Assembly (NCBI GenBank): GCA_903813345.2 | Contig: CAIIXF020000008.1 | Coordinates: 13,562,822-13,626,821, forward strand | Source of the DNA: Owenia fusiformis | Lineage: Eukaryota; Annelida; Polychaeta; Sabellida; Oweniidae | Reading direction: 5' to 3' | Length of the DNA: 64,000 bases | In this document: piece after piece, positions 1 to 12,911 of the stretch | How positions within the stretch are numbered: position 1 is the stretch's first letter | Layout of the letters: the number at the start of each line of letters is the position of its first letter | The notes under the pieces: generated by a model | The model's database searches: none | The model's input: the letters and a program-made list of their open reading frames with translations, nothing else | Told to the model about the DNA's origin: nothing | Position numbers and translations under genes: made by a program

Positions 1-3000
1 ATTGTACTATAATTTATTTAAAATAAGGTGTATCACTGGAATACCACACGATGTAATAACAATTCATAATCTATAAATGTGCATCAGATATAGCATGTCA
101 TCAAAACGTTTTAGGAGTTGGATTGAAAATCATCATAGCACATTTAAAATCTTGGTCTAGAATACATAAGTTGCGAAACACAATCTCCAAAAAGTTACAA
201 TAGTATATGCCTGGTAATACTGTAAATCTAAAATAAATGAGGTATTATTGTACCTTCTTTTAAAGCCTCCTCTTTCTCCTCAAGCTGTTTCTTCATCTGT
301 GTAATTGGGTCTCCTTTCTTGCTGTTCTGTAACACAAACAGATATACATTAAAGCTGAACTCTTATGCTTTGCTCTTTTGGAAAAGCAGGTACTTGTACT
401 TTTAAATATACAACAGATACATTACTATACTTACATACAAAAAGGATTTGGGGTAAAATGTGATACTTAGCATTATTAGTAACAAAAGAAATGCTTACTG
501 TAGACCAGGTATCTCCAGGAGTGGCCCCACCCTGCTTATTAAGGAGAATGTCAATGAGAGTCTGCATCTCAGTTGAACTGAGGGTGGCCTGGCGTACAGT
601 GGTGGCCAACTGGAACGTCTCTGTAAATACAACAAAATGAAAATCAGTTCTTGTAAATGCTGCAGTTTTAGATCATAGAAATAAAACAGTCAATGTGATT
701 GAAATACCATTCAGCCACCCCCCCTTCCACCCCCTGTTAACATTTTATATACATGTACTATGGTATATACAAACACACAATCTTTAATGAATGTGGTAGA
801 CATGAGACATGTTAATGTGGCACAGTGGCATACCAACACAAGTTCATACATGTAAACTCTATTTGTAGAAAGATTTAAAAGTAAATCTTGGCATAAGCTG
901 ATAAGGCAAAATACAACAGGCATGTAATGTTGGCACTCGGAGAAATATACACAGTCACATATTTTTCTAACATTGGATTTATTCTTCCTGATTAGAGAAG
1001 CACCATGAGCAGTTTTATATAAAAGTCAGAATTCTGTGTTCTCAAAAGGATTTTTTCATATGACAATCAAGACCCTAGTTAACGAAATAGAGACTAAGAT
1101 CTAGAGACCTAAATTTAATCTTGACGTTTCTAGTTATTAGATTACTGACTGAACTATACATTCTGACAGCTATATAACTGAATTTCCCACAAAAATACAT
1201 ATAAGATCCATTAAAGATTATTGAGATCTTTTAAGCATTGGGGTTACCAGTTCATCTGTAATAATGAGAGAGTGGGGTGGTTTGGTAATTGAAACTCAGG
1301 GTAAGTAGAGACCAATGATTGTATAATAATATAAAGTCTGAATGTCAATCAGGAATCAATTTGAGCTTCATTGTCAGAAATCTTCATCAGAAATAACAAT
1401 TCTATCTTTCGCTTCATAGAATTAGAATACAGATGGATGTATAACATTCAGGGGATTATATCTCATTATGTAACTATTAAGCTAAACCTGAATGCCAGAT
1501 AAAATTGGATTGCAGTTCATCAGATAACCAGAAATATTTCTGATTCAGTTTAGCATTTAAAAGCATGACTCCCAGAAGTTATGCGATAGTGATACATTTT
1601 TTGTCAAAATTTATTCATTTTAAGAGGATTGCCCAGAAGCATTTTGCTTATCAAGGGGCTCTCCTCTCTTTAAAATTACACAATATTAGAGATGGAGTTC
1701 AATAATTTATAGTTGATCCATTTAAAATCCCTTTTCAACATCATGTATGCAGCGAATGTTTCATTCATTAGATAATGCATGAATAATAAATCTATCAATC
1801 TGTCCATGCCATATTTTCCAAATAATGTAAATGATTTTATTGTTTGATGCTTATAGATTTATTAATAAATCAATGCATCCCTACATATTGTTTCATTTCT
1901 TTTGAGACCTTATGAATATAATAAATTACAATCATTATTCATCAACATGTTACAACAAGACAACCCTTTGTGAGACCTAGTTTTGTTTAAACTCTTCAAT
2001 TTAGCAACTCAGACTTAAAGATCGGATTAAAGTGAAGACCTGAAAATTGAAAATAGGGCAAAAAATCTTGAAAAAACTTATCGGTCTCTTTTTGAAAATT
2101 TGAATTCTCGTGAGCGATAACATACAGTGTATTTCATTTGAATTATTAAAATGACATGTGCATCTAAAAACAAATATTGATTAATAAAAAGCTGTTCAAT
2201 TAGAACACGATCAGTTCTCAAATAAATTGATTAATAAGTTAACACACTCCAGACTGCAACCTGTGGACATATAACTACTCTAATGAATAGTACAGGCTCT
2301 GGATCCCCCAATGAATGAGGAAAAACCTATGATCATTCCGTTGAGGTCAATGAGTGTTTAGTAGGTATCCTTGTATGAGTTATTTATAGAGACCCAGTTC
2401 ACATTTTTACAAATCCTCCACCCACACATATATTTGTCCTTCAATCAGGAGTTTTTTTGTCTATGTGAGAATTCTTGTTAATACAGCAGAATTACAGACA
2501 CAAGATATCCTTAGAAAGGCCTTATGAGGAAAACTAGATTTTATTGAAATGAAGACATAACATTGCATTCCTATAACAGAGTGACAGGTTAGAAAACAGA
2601 GCTATTTCTATGAAGTAAAACAGGATGCAATCTAGTAATAGTTCCTTCATGGAATAATATAAATGTATTTTATATTCACATCAGGCTTTATGATTGTGAC
2701 ATGTAATAACACAGATGGTACGGTGACATAAATTTTACAGCAGTCTTTAATATCAATCCAAGATTTTCAAGAGAAATAAAAGATTCCATAAAACAAAGAC
2801 ATGAAGCCAAAATCATCCTTCAAGATCGGGCATCACTGTCCCAGCTCATGTGTAATATATGGAATAAATTGAAATACCATTGGAAAGGATCATCCTTGCA
2901 GCAAGGGTATATCGCATCTTCGCACGCTCGGTCTTCACTGCAATGGGAGCCGAGTGAACGAAGATGGGTATATAGTATTTTATATATGAATTTAAGCATC

Positions 3001-5989
3001 AATGAAGTCCTTCAAAGAAGGAATTGCCAAGGATGGCCAAAATACTAACAATTATAATCTCAGACATTTCACTATTAAATTACAAAGAACTTAACCTGAT
3101 TAGTTAGAGGGATATCTTTTTGATAGGTCCAGGTCAATGTGACTGCCATAGTATACGATGACATCGGACTATATTTGTATAGTGGTAGGTGATCAGAAAT
3201 AATCTCATGATATAGAAGTCATATTATGAGAAAATATTCAATTAGCTAATTGAGATAAATTAACCAAAGCCAAGTTGAAAATGTCCTTGTATGATCGATA
3301 AAGTCAACACGGAAAAATAAAGATTGAAAAGCAATTGATTATAAAAAGACGATATAAATGAACATGTATCACGATAAACTTTAATATCTTATTTTTTCTC
3401 AGCCACGATATGCCATTGTGATCTGAGGAGTATTTTGAGAGCTTTTATCTTATAAAATCTGTGGAGATTACATCATCCGTGCCTGTGTTAATATCTAATG
3501 ACCCCACTATAGAATACAATGCCTATTATGTAATGTATTCAGGGCAGTAATAAAGTAATACCTATCACACCTAGTCACATAATGAGTTGAAACGCTTTTA
3601 ATGAAACAGAAAGATATGATGAGTATCCGAATGAATGCATATTAGCATTGAGCATAGCACAATTTTATTCTGAACCCTGTGTGTCTCCAAACAAACTGGT
3701 TGTCAAACAATCTTGAAAAGGGCAAACAACCATTCTACTACCAGAGGACCAACGTCTTTCTTCAAAAGGTAGAAGAGACATTGATTATCACAATTATTTG
3801 GCATGCCTCAATCAATATAAAGGTAATGGTTTCAAAACTTGGAGAAACTGTTGTAAAAATTCAATTAAACAACAATTCCCCCCTCCCTCACAGAGGTAAA
3901 GTAAAAGTCTGGTTTATTCAAGACCAGGAGTGTGCCATTGTAGGATCCAAAGTCATGACCATCCCATGGGATAGAGACACGAGCTGTAGATAAAGAGACT
4001 CTGATAAATCAAAATGGGAGTATGAACTTAAAGGGTTTGAGTATAAAACAAAATGTTCAAGGAAAAGTTACTCTTAGCCTTGGCATACCTAAATTCTCTA
4101 CCTGAGTGTCTGAAATTCTAGCATTGCTTTATAATTCTAGAGAGGTGACTTCATTCTACATTGACCCTTGCTTATTCCACAAATCGCTATGTTATTATTT
4201 GAGTAAAACCATGGATACCACAACATCTATCTACATGTACCCTTACAAGAGAACTCCCACACTAGTGGGTTTTAGATCCATACATATTAGCCCAGGAAAG
4301 AGGATACAATAGAGCCATTATGCTCATATCCTTTTTTACAATATTTTATTGACAAATCTACTTGATAAAGTAGGATAAAATAGACATCTATCAGATCAAA
4401 GCCACATTTATAATTTTAGGTTAGGTGCCCCCTAGCAGTAGTTTGATAGATACACTAAATGTTTACATGTTTGGGGTAATCAGAACTGGCATATGGTATG
4501 TATCAATTTGCTGTAAAGTGGTTGCCTACCCTAACCAGGTCAACCTAGGAATAATGTGTAACAACAATGATCAACAATTATGGAATACAGTACAATAAAA
4601 TCTGCTCTTAGTGAACACCCTTTTACCTCACATACTGTACTGACTTCTGTATGAATCACCCTCTGTAGTGAAGCCCTACCAACACTGAACTTTTTTCGTA
4701 GATTTTTGAGTTGGGAATGTCAACATATATCCAAAGTCACCATAACTTTAAAATATTAACTTTTTAAACCATAAACATGAAGTGGAATTACGCTTCCACA
4801 TGTTTTCCTGTCAAGATAATATTTTTTAGCAAAGTATCACCTTTGCAAAAAAAACTAGAAAACCTTGCTGTCTCTGTTTATACCCCCTTCCCATCAGGGA
4901 TATTTACCCCATGGTTTATTTGTGGTAGACACATGAGCAGGGACTGTCATACTGACATAAAACCTGTACAAATAAATCAGGGCAAAAATTGTCAAATTAG
5001 AGTCGAAGATGGAAGACTTCGATTCTATATCGTAAAACCTGTTACAGCTGAACCATATTGTACATGTACATTATCAATTTCTGCCACATTATACTTTTGA
5101 CAACTCATAACTCAACTGAATGAAGCTAAACTCAGATTGGCCTCGTTAGATAAAGTATACAGGAAGCAGATTCATGTTAACCTAGAGCTACTCTGCCTCA
5201 AGAGGAAACACATAAATTTCATGACATCTCCAACACTTCAAGTCAAGGAGATCCAGATGCATGTCGTGTAAAAAAACTATAGTTTCACTTATCTATAGTG
5301 ATATGAAAATATAACAATACCTTTGTTATCAGATTTACGTTCCTTCTTCTCTTTTTTCGGAACTGGTGCAGATTTCACTGGCTCACTCTCAACCACCTTC
5401 ACCTTTTCTTCTGTGATAACCTCAGTCTTTACTGTACGTTTCTGGGATTTAGTCTGAGTTGTCTCCACAACAGTGACCTGTTCATGTGCATGTTTCTGTT
5501 CAATCTCATCCCTTGGGAGTGACTTAGGGTGGAAGGCTTCATGGACTTTTGACTCATCTTGACGGTACGATACCTCATCTTTGTTCAACAAAATGGATTT
5601 CTCAGGTTTTGCTTTGTTCTTACGTTTCCTGGGTGTGGTTTCAGATGGTTCGATTATTTCAGGCTCAATTTCCAATTCCACCATCTTGTGTGGAATTTCT
5701 TCTTCTGATTCTGGAGAAGCTCTCGATGCTTCTTTATCTCCCTTATTTCGACGGAATCCTTTTTTAGCCCGTTGGTCTTTCTTAGATTTCTTTGATGTTT
5801 GTTTATCATCTTCTTGACGCTGTTTTTGGGCCTCGAGTGCTTCTTCATAAGAACGCTCACGGATTCCAAACACAGAAATTAGGTAGACTAGAATAAACGC
5901 CCCAATGATAATAGCAGCTGCTATCATCAATGTTTGGGGGTCCATGGCCAGTGCAGATTCGGTCATTGTCATGCTTAAGTTGTCACTAC
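1..5989 (-). CDS. RRBP1: RRBP1/kinectin-like ER membrane protein gene, 5' part (partial)
   Basis: Gene-level entry. Three exons join in frame: 5321-5972 (ends after the first base of a codon), 499-620 (starts with the last two bases) and 254-326 (starts on a codon boundary, ends phase 1). The gene continues beyond position 1. The visible protein is about 281 residues: an N-terminal membrane anchor, then SYEEAL right after it, a long Lys/Glu-rich stretch, and then a block with TLIDILLNK, GDTW and KKGDP followed by QLEEKEE. In vertebrate RRBP1 (p180) the anchor is also followed by SYEEAL, and the coiled coil is preceded by a related LIEILSEK...DTW...QKGDP...QLEEKEK segment. The family anchors in the rough ER and has roles in ribosome, mRNA and microtubule association; its paralogue kinectin binds kinesin. 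The order and spacing of these blocks make the assignment firm at family level. RRBP1 versus a pre-duplication RRBP1/KTN1 ancestor cannot be decided here. The 5' non-coding exon and promoter were not located. Confidence 0.85.
254..326 (-). CDS. RRBP1: RRBP1-like third coding exon
   Basis: 73 nt. The acceptor is GTGTTACAG and the donor is AAAGAAG|GTACAA. It encodes NSKKGDPITQMKKQLEEKEE and then ALKE, corresponding to the QKGDP...KRQLEEKEK segment that opens the coiled coil in vertebrate p180. It ends in phase 1; the next exon lies outside the window. Confidence 0.85.
499..620 (-). CDS. RRBP1: RRBP1-like second coding exon
   Basis: 122 nt. The acceptor is GTATTTACAG at 622-621 and the donor is TCTACA|GTAAGC. 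Joined to the 5321 exon it reads NKETFQLATTVRQATLSS, then TEMQTLIDILLNKQGG and GDTWST. The LIDIL...DTW spacing matches the conserved block that precedes the coiled coil in vertebrate p180. The intron between this exon and the previous one is 4.7 kb. Confidence 0.85.
621..5320 (-). other. RRBP1-like intron (4.7 kb)
   Basis: AT-rich intron. Apart from a short perfect-looking hairpin at 2909-2974, I see no further exon with conserved coding content, no transposase remnant and no long tandem array. The small open frames here have no recognisable family and no splice support. Confidence 0.6.
2909..2974. repeat. Short palindromic element (about 66 bp hairpin)
   Basis: TATATCGCATCTTCG... on the left pairs with CGAAGATGGGTATATA on the right through CACGCTCGGTCTTCACTG / GGGAGCCGAGTGAACG. 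The loop is only a few bases. The patch has higher GC than its surroundings, as expected for a small foldback MITE in an AT-rich intron. Confidence 0.6.
5321..5972 (-). CDS. RRBP1: RRBP1-like exon with start codon, membrane anchor and Lys/Glu-rich region
   Basis: First coding exon, 652 coding nt. The exon itself starts at 5989 after a TATTTAG acceptor, leaving 17 nt of 5' UTR, so at least one upstream non-coding exon is expected. Three in-frame Met codons compete: residues 1, 3 and 10. Met10 begins MDPQTL, the closest match to the MD...QTL start of vertebrate p180, so residues 1-9 may or may not be used. A hydrophobic helix at about residues 15-36 (MIAAAIIIGAFILVYLISVF) is followed by GIRERSYEEALEAQ, giving an N-terminal anchor with a cytosolic tail. 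The rest is charged, with many KK, KR and EE runs, and lacks the long decapeptide repeat array of mammalian p180. The donor is AACAAAG|GTATTG, phase 1. Confidence 0.9.
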
Positions 5990-6869
5990 CTAAATATAAA
6001 TAAAAAATATATTAATGTATAGATAATATACATAATTGATAAACATGGCAATAGTGGTCATAATATCAATTAGCGTGATCTATTGATGTCATATCACAGT
6101 TGTTTTGTCGCTGAGTAATTTTGCAGGCATTTACAACTGCTTAGGTTACATAATGAGGTTTTATACTTGTAACGCCTCGCTAAAGAAAGTATTGTAATCA
6201 AATAGCCAGAAAGTGCATTGAGAAAAAGTTACCAACTCTGCCATTCAATATACTAGATGTGAAAAGAAATAATCTTGATTTACATCATTAAATATTCGGA
6301 TATTATATTTGAATTTTACATGTAAAATTGCATCTAAAAATGTAGTTTTAAAAAGCGTTCATCAACTTTGAAAATTTAATCTTCTTTGAAAATGTGACTT
6401 AGGTCGGGGGGATTCCTCATAGACCCCATGTTACAAAATCACAAAAAGTGAAATATCTTTTCTTGTGTTGAGCAGATAATATTTTCCTTTACTGGACATA
6501 TTTTCATTTGTATAATTATCAGACACATAAGGATCATATGGGAATTGATCCACTTTTAACTTTTAACCCAAATCAGCCACCTGGTGGTGAAACTAACTAC
6601 CTACTCGCATCTAGATAATTGGATTATGCATCGATCAAATCTAAATCTAAGATTTTGATGATATATGCACAACTGTATCAGCCTCGTTTTGTCAACCATA
6701 GTTAGAATATCACAAAATGATATATATGGCTTATCAATTTCAAATATCAAAGCATTACGTCAATCATAAATTACATGTATGTAGTTTAATTCGACAAAAA
6801 CCCAAAATATCGAATTCGACACTCTCTGTCCTCCATCTTAGGTGAGAAGGTAGCGGCCATTGCCGCATC

Positions 6870-7711
6870 ACCCAAAATTATTACCATACAGACAAAGTAT
6901 GCGAGATAGCGCAGGACTATCAGTCCTGGAACCAGATTACTTAGTTTGCACAAAGCTATCTCCTGAGAGATAGATTTGCATATGTTGATATTCCCAGTCC
7001 TTTATATAGGTCTTTTGTAAAAATATAAGAAATCTTGGAAACATTTACCCTACTTCAATCGATGCATAACATTCTATAGTATCGTTTTTCTAACCATATC
7101 GGGCTATCCAGAGTGGAAGAAGAAATATATTGAGGAAAAATGTCGAAGAGTTGATCATTTTCAAGATGGCTTTTCAGGAAGTTGGGTAATGGGCATGCGC
7201 CTCTATGCCATGAGATTTCCGCTTCCGGTTACACGCATGCACATTGGCAAGACTTCCTGGTCAGACGATATGGAAAATAACAAGTTCCAAATATATTTTT
7301 CGTCAATTAAACTATTTCCCGACTCCGGATCGCCTGATATGGTCAGGAAAACGATACTTAGAATGTTCTGCATCGATTGACGTAGGGTACATGTTTCCAA
7401 GATTTCTTACATTTTTGTAAAAGACCTTTAAAATGGGCATAGCCATCTATCTAAAGATGGCTATGTGCAAATATAGCAAGAACCAGATGAGTTTGAAGCC
7501 TACCATATCTGAAGATAGTGATGCGATGCCATACTGAATCATTCCCATTCAAAATTTATGCAGTCCGCATAGCTTGTACCCAAAATTTTCACCATACAGA
7601 CAAAGTATGCGAGATGGCGCAGGACTATCAGTCCTGGAACCAGATGAGTTTGAATTGTGCCATATTTGAAGATAGTGATGCGATGCCATACTGAATCATT
7701 CCCATTCAAAA
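6870..7711. repeat. Inverted repeat flanked by direct repeats
   Basis: An inverted repeat has diverged arms at about 6946-7190 and 7190-7476. For example, GGTCTTTTGTAAAAATATAA at 7011 pairs with TTACATTTTTGTAAAAGACC at 7409, and TATCGTTTTTCTAACCATAT at 7080 with its complement near 7335-7355. Outside the arms, a segment of about 67 bp (ACCATACAGACAAAGTATGC...) occurs at 6870-6937 and again at 7579-7646. A segment containing GATAGTGATGCGATGCCATA occurs at 7489-7556 and 7637-7711. This looks like a foldback element with a duplicated right flank. It may overlay the unseen RRBP1 5' region. Confidence 0.7.
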
Positions 7712-8891
7712 ATTATACACTAATGTATGGAGGAACAAAAAGAATTGTACAAAAACTAGACAATTAGAAGATGGTTGACAGACACACGTTAGAAGTGTAG
7801 CACTTGAGGAATATCAATATGTTTACACCTGAACATCAAAGTAAGCAGTCCACGTAGACAGAAAAAATTGACCTCCACATTTTTTTCACGTGTACATTTG
7901 AAGATGTTTTTGTCATGCTTCTACGTTGTACTCACCTACAATTTTATTGCTATTGAAGCTTCATATATTCAACTTTTGTGTTGCAGACAGAATTAGTGCT
8001 TTTATATCCAGAGTATGGAGTTATAAGGACAAATTTGGATATTTTAGACGAACCGGCTCATAATGTCGTACACACCTACTCGAGATGTAAAACACAATTT
8101 CATTGGTCGGGCTCTTTTCGAAGCCATTCTATTTTCTAGACATCCTCCTAACTTCGTAATAGTTTTACTTGCATATTCGGACATAACCTTATAATTGAAG
8201 ATAATGTTTATTGATTTGCTACATATAATTGATGTAATTGAAATGACTGAAGCAATAATATGTGAATTATAAGTTATTTGATATATTACATTTGTAAAAA
8301 CATCCATTCAGTTTTTGGAGGAAAGTTAATCAACTGACTTTACTTCCTAGTTGGTTAACTCCAAAATACAAACTCATCATAATATAAGCATATGGAACGG
8401 ATATACTAACCAGCAATTTATCTGATAACTTTTGGCAACATTTCAAAACCCAATTGTAGAATTTGAAGGGTTTTCCAGTACCAAGTGAATGTATCAATAT
8501 GTAACACTTTATGATTGTGATTATTAGACAAGAAAATGCCTAGGATGAATAAAAGACAAATCCCAAATATCCCTGTGAAAGTATCCATGAATACCCCAGA
8601 ATTCATAGAACTCAATTATCACATGCCAGGTCTAGTCTATCGAGGAACCTATTTCCCATGTTAAAATGACCCTCAAGAGATTCATCTTTACGCAGTTCAT
8701 CTATGAATTCTGGGCTATTTCCTCCATTTCCAAACTTTGTTGGTAGGGACCAGAACATCCTTCTTCAAAGGACTTCATTTATGCTCAAATTCATACATAT
8801 ATACTTGTAAAATACCCTTGCAGCAAGGATGGACCAGAAGGGATAGGGACAGATGAGAGTGGTTTAAAAACAGTCACACTTTTGTAATATA

Positions 8892-9890
8892 TAGGGTGTC
8901 TCAAAAAAATGTACCCAAAAGTATATCAACACCATAGACAAACCAATCAATATTTTCAGACATTTTTTGCATGGTCTTGTAGATAAAGATGAAAGTTTTT
9001 TCCCCTATACACAGTTTTTAATTCAGTTTTGCCTTTTTGATACTTTAACCCATTACCTTTTACACCACATATTCAATGTAACCTCATATTTCGATGACAG
9101 TCTGCGTCCTTACTACTACATTGTTCATCACATTTGATATTTCTGGTGGAATGTTTTGATTTCTGTTCGGATGCTGGTCTTAAGTCATTTAAGTTGTTCT
9201 AGGTCATTTAGCTTGGGTTTAGCATAAACATGGTCCTTCAAATAGCCTCAGAGAAAAAAGTATGGGCTGTCAAATATAGTGAATAGGGAGGCCCTCACAA
9301 TGTCTTATAGCCCCCTTATACAGAGAGCTCAGAGGTTCAAGAAACGGCATTGCTTGGGATTCTAGTGTAGCTTTTGTTTGTGTATCAATTTGAGACCACT
9401 GTGTTTTCATTTGGATATGATTTGGTCTCCAGGCTAGCCTGCTTAACTCTGGAAGGTAACTCCTGAATAATATGCCGATAATTGACCTGATTATCTGTGT
9501 TTGTTCTGCCATCGTCATCCTCAAACATCTTTCTCTTTGGCTATTTGAAGGAGTGTTTTAATGCTCATTCCAAGCAAACAGACCTAGAACAACTTAAGAG
9601 CAACATCCAAAGAGAAATCCAAAACATTCCACCGGAATTATTATCAAATGTGATGAACAATGTAGCAGTAAGGATATAGGCTGTCATCGAAATATGAGGT
9701 TACATCGATTGTGTGGTGTAAAAGGTAAAGGGTTAAAGCATCAAAAAGACAAGGCTGAAATAAAAACGGTGTATTGGGGAGAAAACTTTCATGTTTTGGC
9801 TACATCAACATGCAAAAAATGTTTGAAAATATTGATTGGTTTATCTGTGCTCTTGATATACTTTTGGGTACATTTTTTTGAGACACCCTG
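8892..9890. mobile_element. Head-to-head mariner-type foldback element (defective)
   Basis: The ends are TAGGGTGTCTCAAAAAAATG on the left and the complementary CATTTTTTTGAGACACCCTG on the right, flanked by TA on both sides, as expected for Tc1/mariner insertion. The arms are about 360 bp each (8892 to about 9250, and about 9527-9890). Both arms carry the 3' end of a mariner transposase gene. On the plus strand in the right arm I read FGYLKECFNAHSK, then LEQLKSNIQREIQNIPPELL. On the minus strand in the left arm I read SPYFFL, a stop where family members have Trp, then GYLKDHVYAKPKLNDLEQLK. The catalytic core is absent and several stops break both copies, so it is non-autonomous. The middle (9250-9527) is unmatched. 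Confidence 0.85.
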
Positions 9891-10410
9891 TATATGCTCT
9901 AATCACCCAATGTCAGGACTTTTTTGTAAAACAAATCTATTACTGCATATCTGTACGTCCTGCAGCAAATTGCCAAATACTAGTACAGTCTCAATAGTGA
10001 TTGGAAATTATAAGACTTGGGAGGGAAATTGGTTTTATTCTTTTTGAAGATTTGCATAAGATACATGCAAGATATATCAAAATCCAGAATGTCACTTTTT
10101 GTAACTCTTTGGTGGTGATATAGCTTGGTTCTTTTCATAGACTGCTGTATATATTTTTTGAAAGACATTTTGATGCTTCTAAAAACTTTTTAAATTGCCA
10201 TATATTTTTTGATTTGCATTTGAACAAAAATGTGGAAAGTAGAAGTATAATAGCAAAGAAATATGACTAGAATTACAGTACTGTATCACATGTATTCATT
10301 GTACTGTACCTGTCTTGTCCACATTCTTATTACTGGAACCTATTATACATAGTATATACACACATGGGTACCCTCCAAGTTCTACCAATATACCATCAGC
10401 TTACTTTGGT

Positions 10411-10472
10411 TTCATATCTTATGCAAGGGGCTACTTGTATCCCAAAATTAGGCCCCTCATACAAGATATACT
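10411..10472. repeat. Short hairpin
   Basis: ATATCTTATGCAAGGGGC on the left pairs imperfectly with GCCCCTCATACAAGATATA on the right across a loop of about 20 bases. It is probably a small MITE remnant between the two genes. Confidence 0.5.
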
Positions 10473-11216
10473 ACAGGTAAACTAAATGTATGTTAGGTTC
10501 TAGGTGATGCCCATGTTATGTACCACTGTTGAGGAAGCATAAAAAGACATAACATCATAAATTATATTGAAAGCTGTACTGACGATTTATTTGAAGTTTA
10601 ACGTTTGCCAAAACAAACATGTTTTACAATACATGTACATGGAATTCAGTATTACTATTACCTAGATACAATAATATTCTTTCATGTTTACACATTGGTA
10701 AAGTCATTAATATAAACTTCAAATAGGAAGATTTTGTTTTTACTATTGATGAATTCTAGTGTAGCCTATGTCCAAACAACAATTTTGTGATTGATCTAAC
10801 GTGAATTACATCCTATGTATCATTGTTTTTGTGTTACTAACCATCTTAATTAGAGTTTGACTCTAATCACATACTAGTAAAAGCTAATGGATACATGCAT
10901 ATTGATAAAATTCACCCTTAAAAATTGTATTTTTCAGTATTTTCTTCAAATCATACAAAAATGGAAACTTGTGCAAAAAGCAAGTTTTCAAATGATGCAA
11001 TTTGATATGAAGCTAACACCATGTTGTATTATTATAAATCAAAGGAGGGGGAGGGGAACAGTTTGAAATATCTGGAACAACCCTACCTATGGGTACCCCC
11101 TCCAGCAAGAACAGTACTTAGCGGAAACTAGTTAAAAATTTAAAACTCAACATTTCATTTAAAATGTTACAAAGCTGATGTTTTTGAAGCATAAATCCTA
11201 AGACAGATAACACATT

Positions 11217-11420
11217 TCAATAATTACCTGCACATATAGCAATGGTAGCTCTAAATCCAGTTCTAGCAACAAAATCGCCCAGACCAAAGAGTGTGCTTGG
11301 CTGATATTTTACAATATTACCATGGTGGTGAAATCCACACAAATTCCAATAAAGAGTAAGAAACATGCAATCAATAAATGAACTTTTTACTAATGTTTTC
11401 AGTGAGTCAATGTCCTCCAT
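11217..11420 (-). other. Possible unassigned exon (weak)
   Basis: An open minus-strand reading (FGLGDFVARTGFRATIAICA) ends at a good donor, GTGCAG|GTAATT near 11227. It lies between the KLC 3' end and the RRBP1-like start, on the same strand. No family was recognised and no convincing acceptor was found, so it could be a cryptic exon, a 5' exon of the RRBP1-like gene or chance. Confidence 0.2.
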
Positions 11421-11504
11421 GTTACAATGTTTTGATTGACTTTGAGTCAGAGTGCGTCACACTAACAGACATGTACATATCTACCTTATTTCCTCTCAAC
11501 ATTG

Positions 11505-11775
11505 TACAAGCACATTGCACAGTACCATCACAGTGCACAAGTACATTGCACAGTACTATCACAGTGCACAAGTACATTGCACAGTACAATCACAGTGCAC
11601 AAGCATACTGCACAGTACAATCGCACTGCACAAGCACATTGCACAGTAAAATTACACTGCACAAGCATATTGCACAGTACAATCACACTGCACAAGCACA
11701 TTGCACAGTACAATCGCACTGCACACATACATTGCACAGTATAATCACAGTGCACAAGTACATTTCCAAAAGACA
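11505..11775. repeat. Minisatellite, about 30-bp unit, nine copies
   Basis: Tandem units of the form CACAAGTACATTGCACAGTA / CAATCACAGTG run from 11505 to 11775, with small substitutions (ATCACAG/ATCGCAC/TTACAC). Because the unit is a multiple of three and lacks stops, several frames on both strands stay open through the array. These are repeat artefacts rather than genes. Confidence 0.9.
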
Positions 11776-12911
11776 AATTACAGTGTTGAGAGGATACATG
11801 GGATTATTTGAATTATAAAACAGCACCTAAATAATCTTGAAACTGAACGCAGTTTCAGCATAACATATTTTCGAAATATTTAAAACAAACGTATCTCCAA
11901 ATATTGAAAAAGAATCTCCCAATTTTATAATGTACAACTCAACAATTTAAAAAATTAAATAAAACAATAAATGCCACCCTGGCAATATCGACATATTGCC
12001 AACTGTGCATTTGAAAGAGAAATCTATATATGGAACATGTATGTATTAAATAGGCAAGTACAATATACAATATAAAGCCATGTCCTAAATTCTCTTCACA
12101 ACTAGTTATATACAGTACATAGTTTATCATACGATTAAGACCAGCTTTCAAATTATTCCACTTAAATGTACAATCACTGAATTCGCCTAAAAATTTTACA
12201 CCAAATTGTCCTACATTTCCAATTACAAGCCCATGTAAATATTCAGAGTTTGACTGCTTATAAGCCCATGGGCCTAAACATGAAGTCAGCTAGAGAGGAG
12301 CTAGTTCCAAACATTAGATGTCACACTGTATTTGTTTTTCAAATTTGTTTTCCTGTCATTTCTCCACATTACAATCTCTATCATGATAATCTCTAATGAA
12401 AGTGTAATTTCGAAATAAATGGCCTCCCGAAATGGAAATTGGAGGCCATTTTATAACAGGATGTTGAGCTTTGGTTTAACAAGATCAAATGGTCAATTCA
12501 GTGCTTCATTAACAAAGACCAAAACACTGATACACTTCCTCGCTTCAATTTGGGGAGAAGGTCAGTCACAATTATTATCAAAAATTCCAGCTTGTTTTTT
12601 GTGTGTGGTTAAGTGGGGTTGTTAAGTCTGTAAGTGAAAATTAACTTTGTGATCAGGCGAATACTTTGATGCCTTCTATAGCAGAGATGTGAGGTTTAAT
12701 TTATTTGATATGATATATCTCAATACATTATCAATGCAGATCATCTCTCCTGTTTCACACTTTCATTAGAAGTAACATTTCAAACATTGTTTCAATGAAA
12801 ACAATTTCACCTTTCAAAATCTAAATCTTCATCTTTTTTTCATGCTTCAAAAATCATTTTACATGAAAGAAATTATAATGTGGCAGTTTAACTCTTTCAT
12901 GTATAATTGCT

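Noticed and set aside
5549-5869. Open frames on both strands within the RRBP1-like exon
   Set aside because: Shadows of the real reading frame; the minus-strand frame from 5972 carries the conserved membrane anchor and SYEEAL motif.
11378-11818. Long open frames (His/Cys/Thr-rich) on both strands
   Set aside because: They are produced by a 30-bp tandem repeat without stops; several frames are open at once and the composition is that of the repeat.
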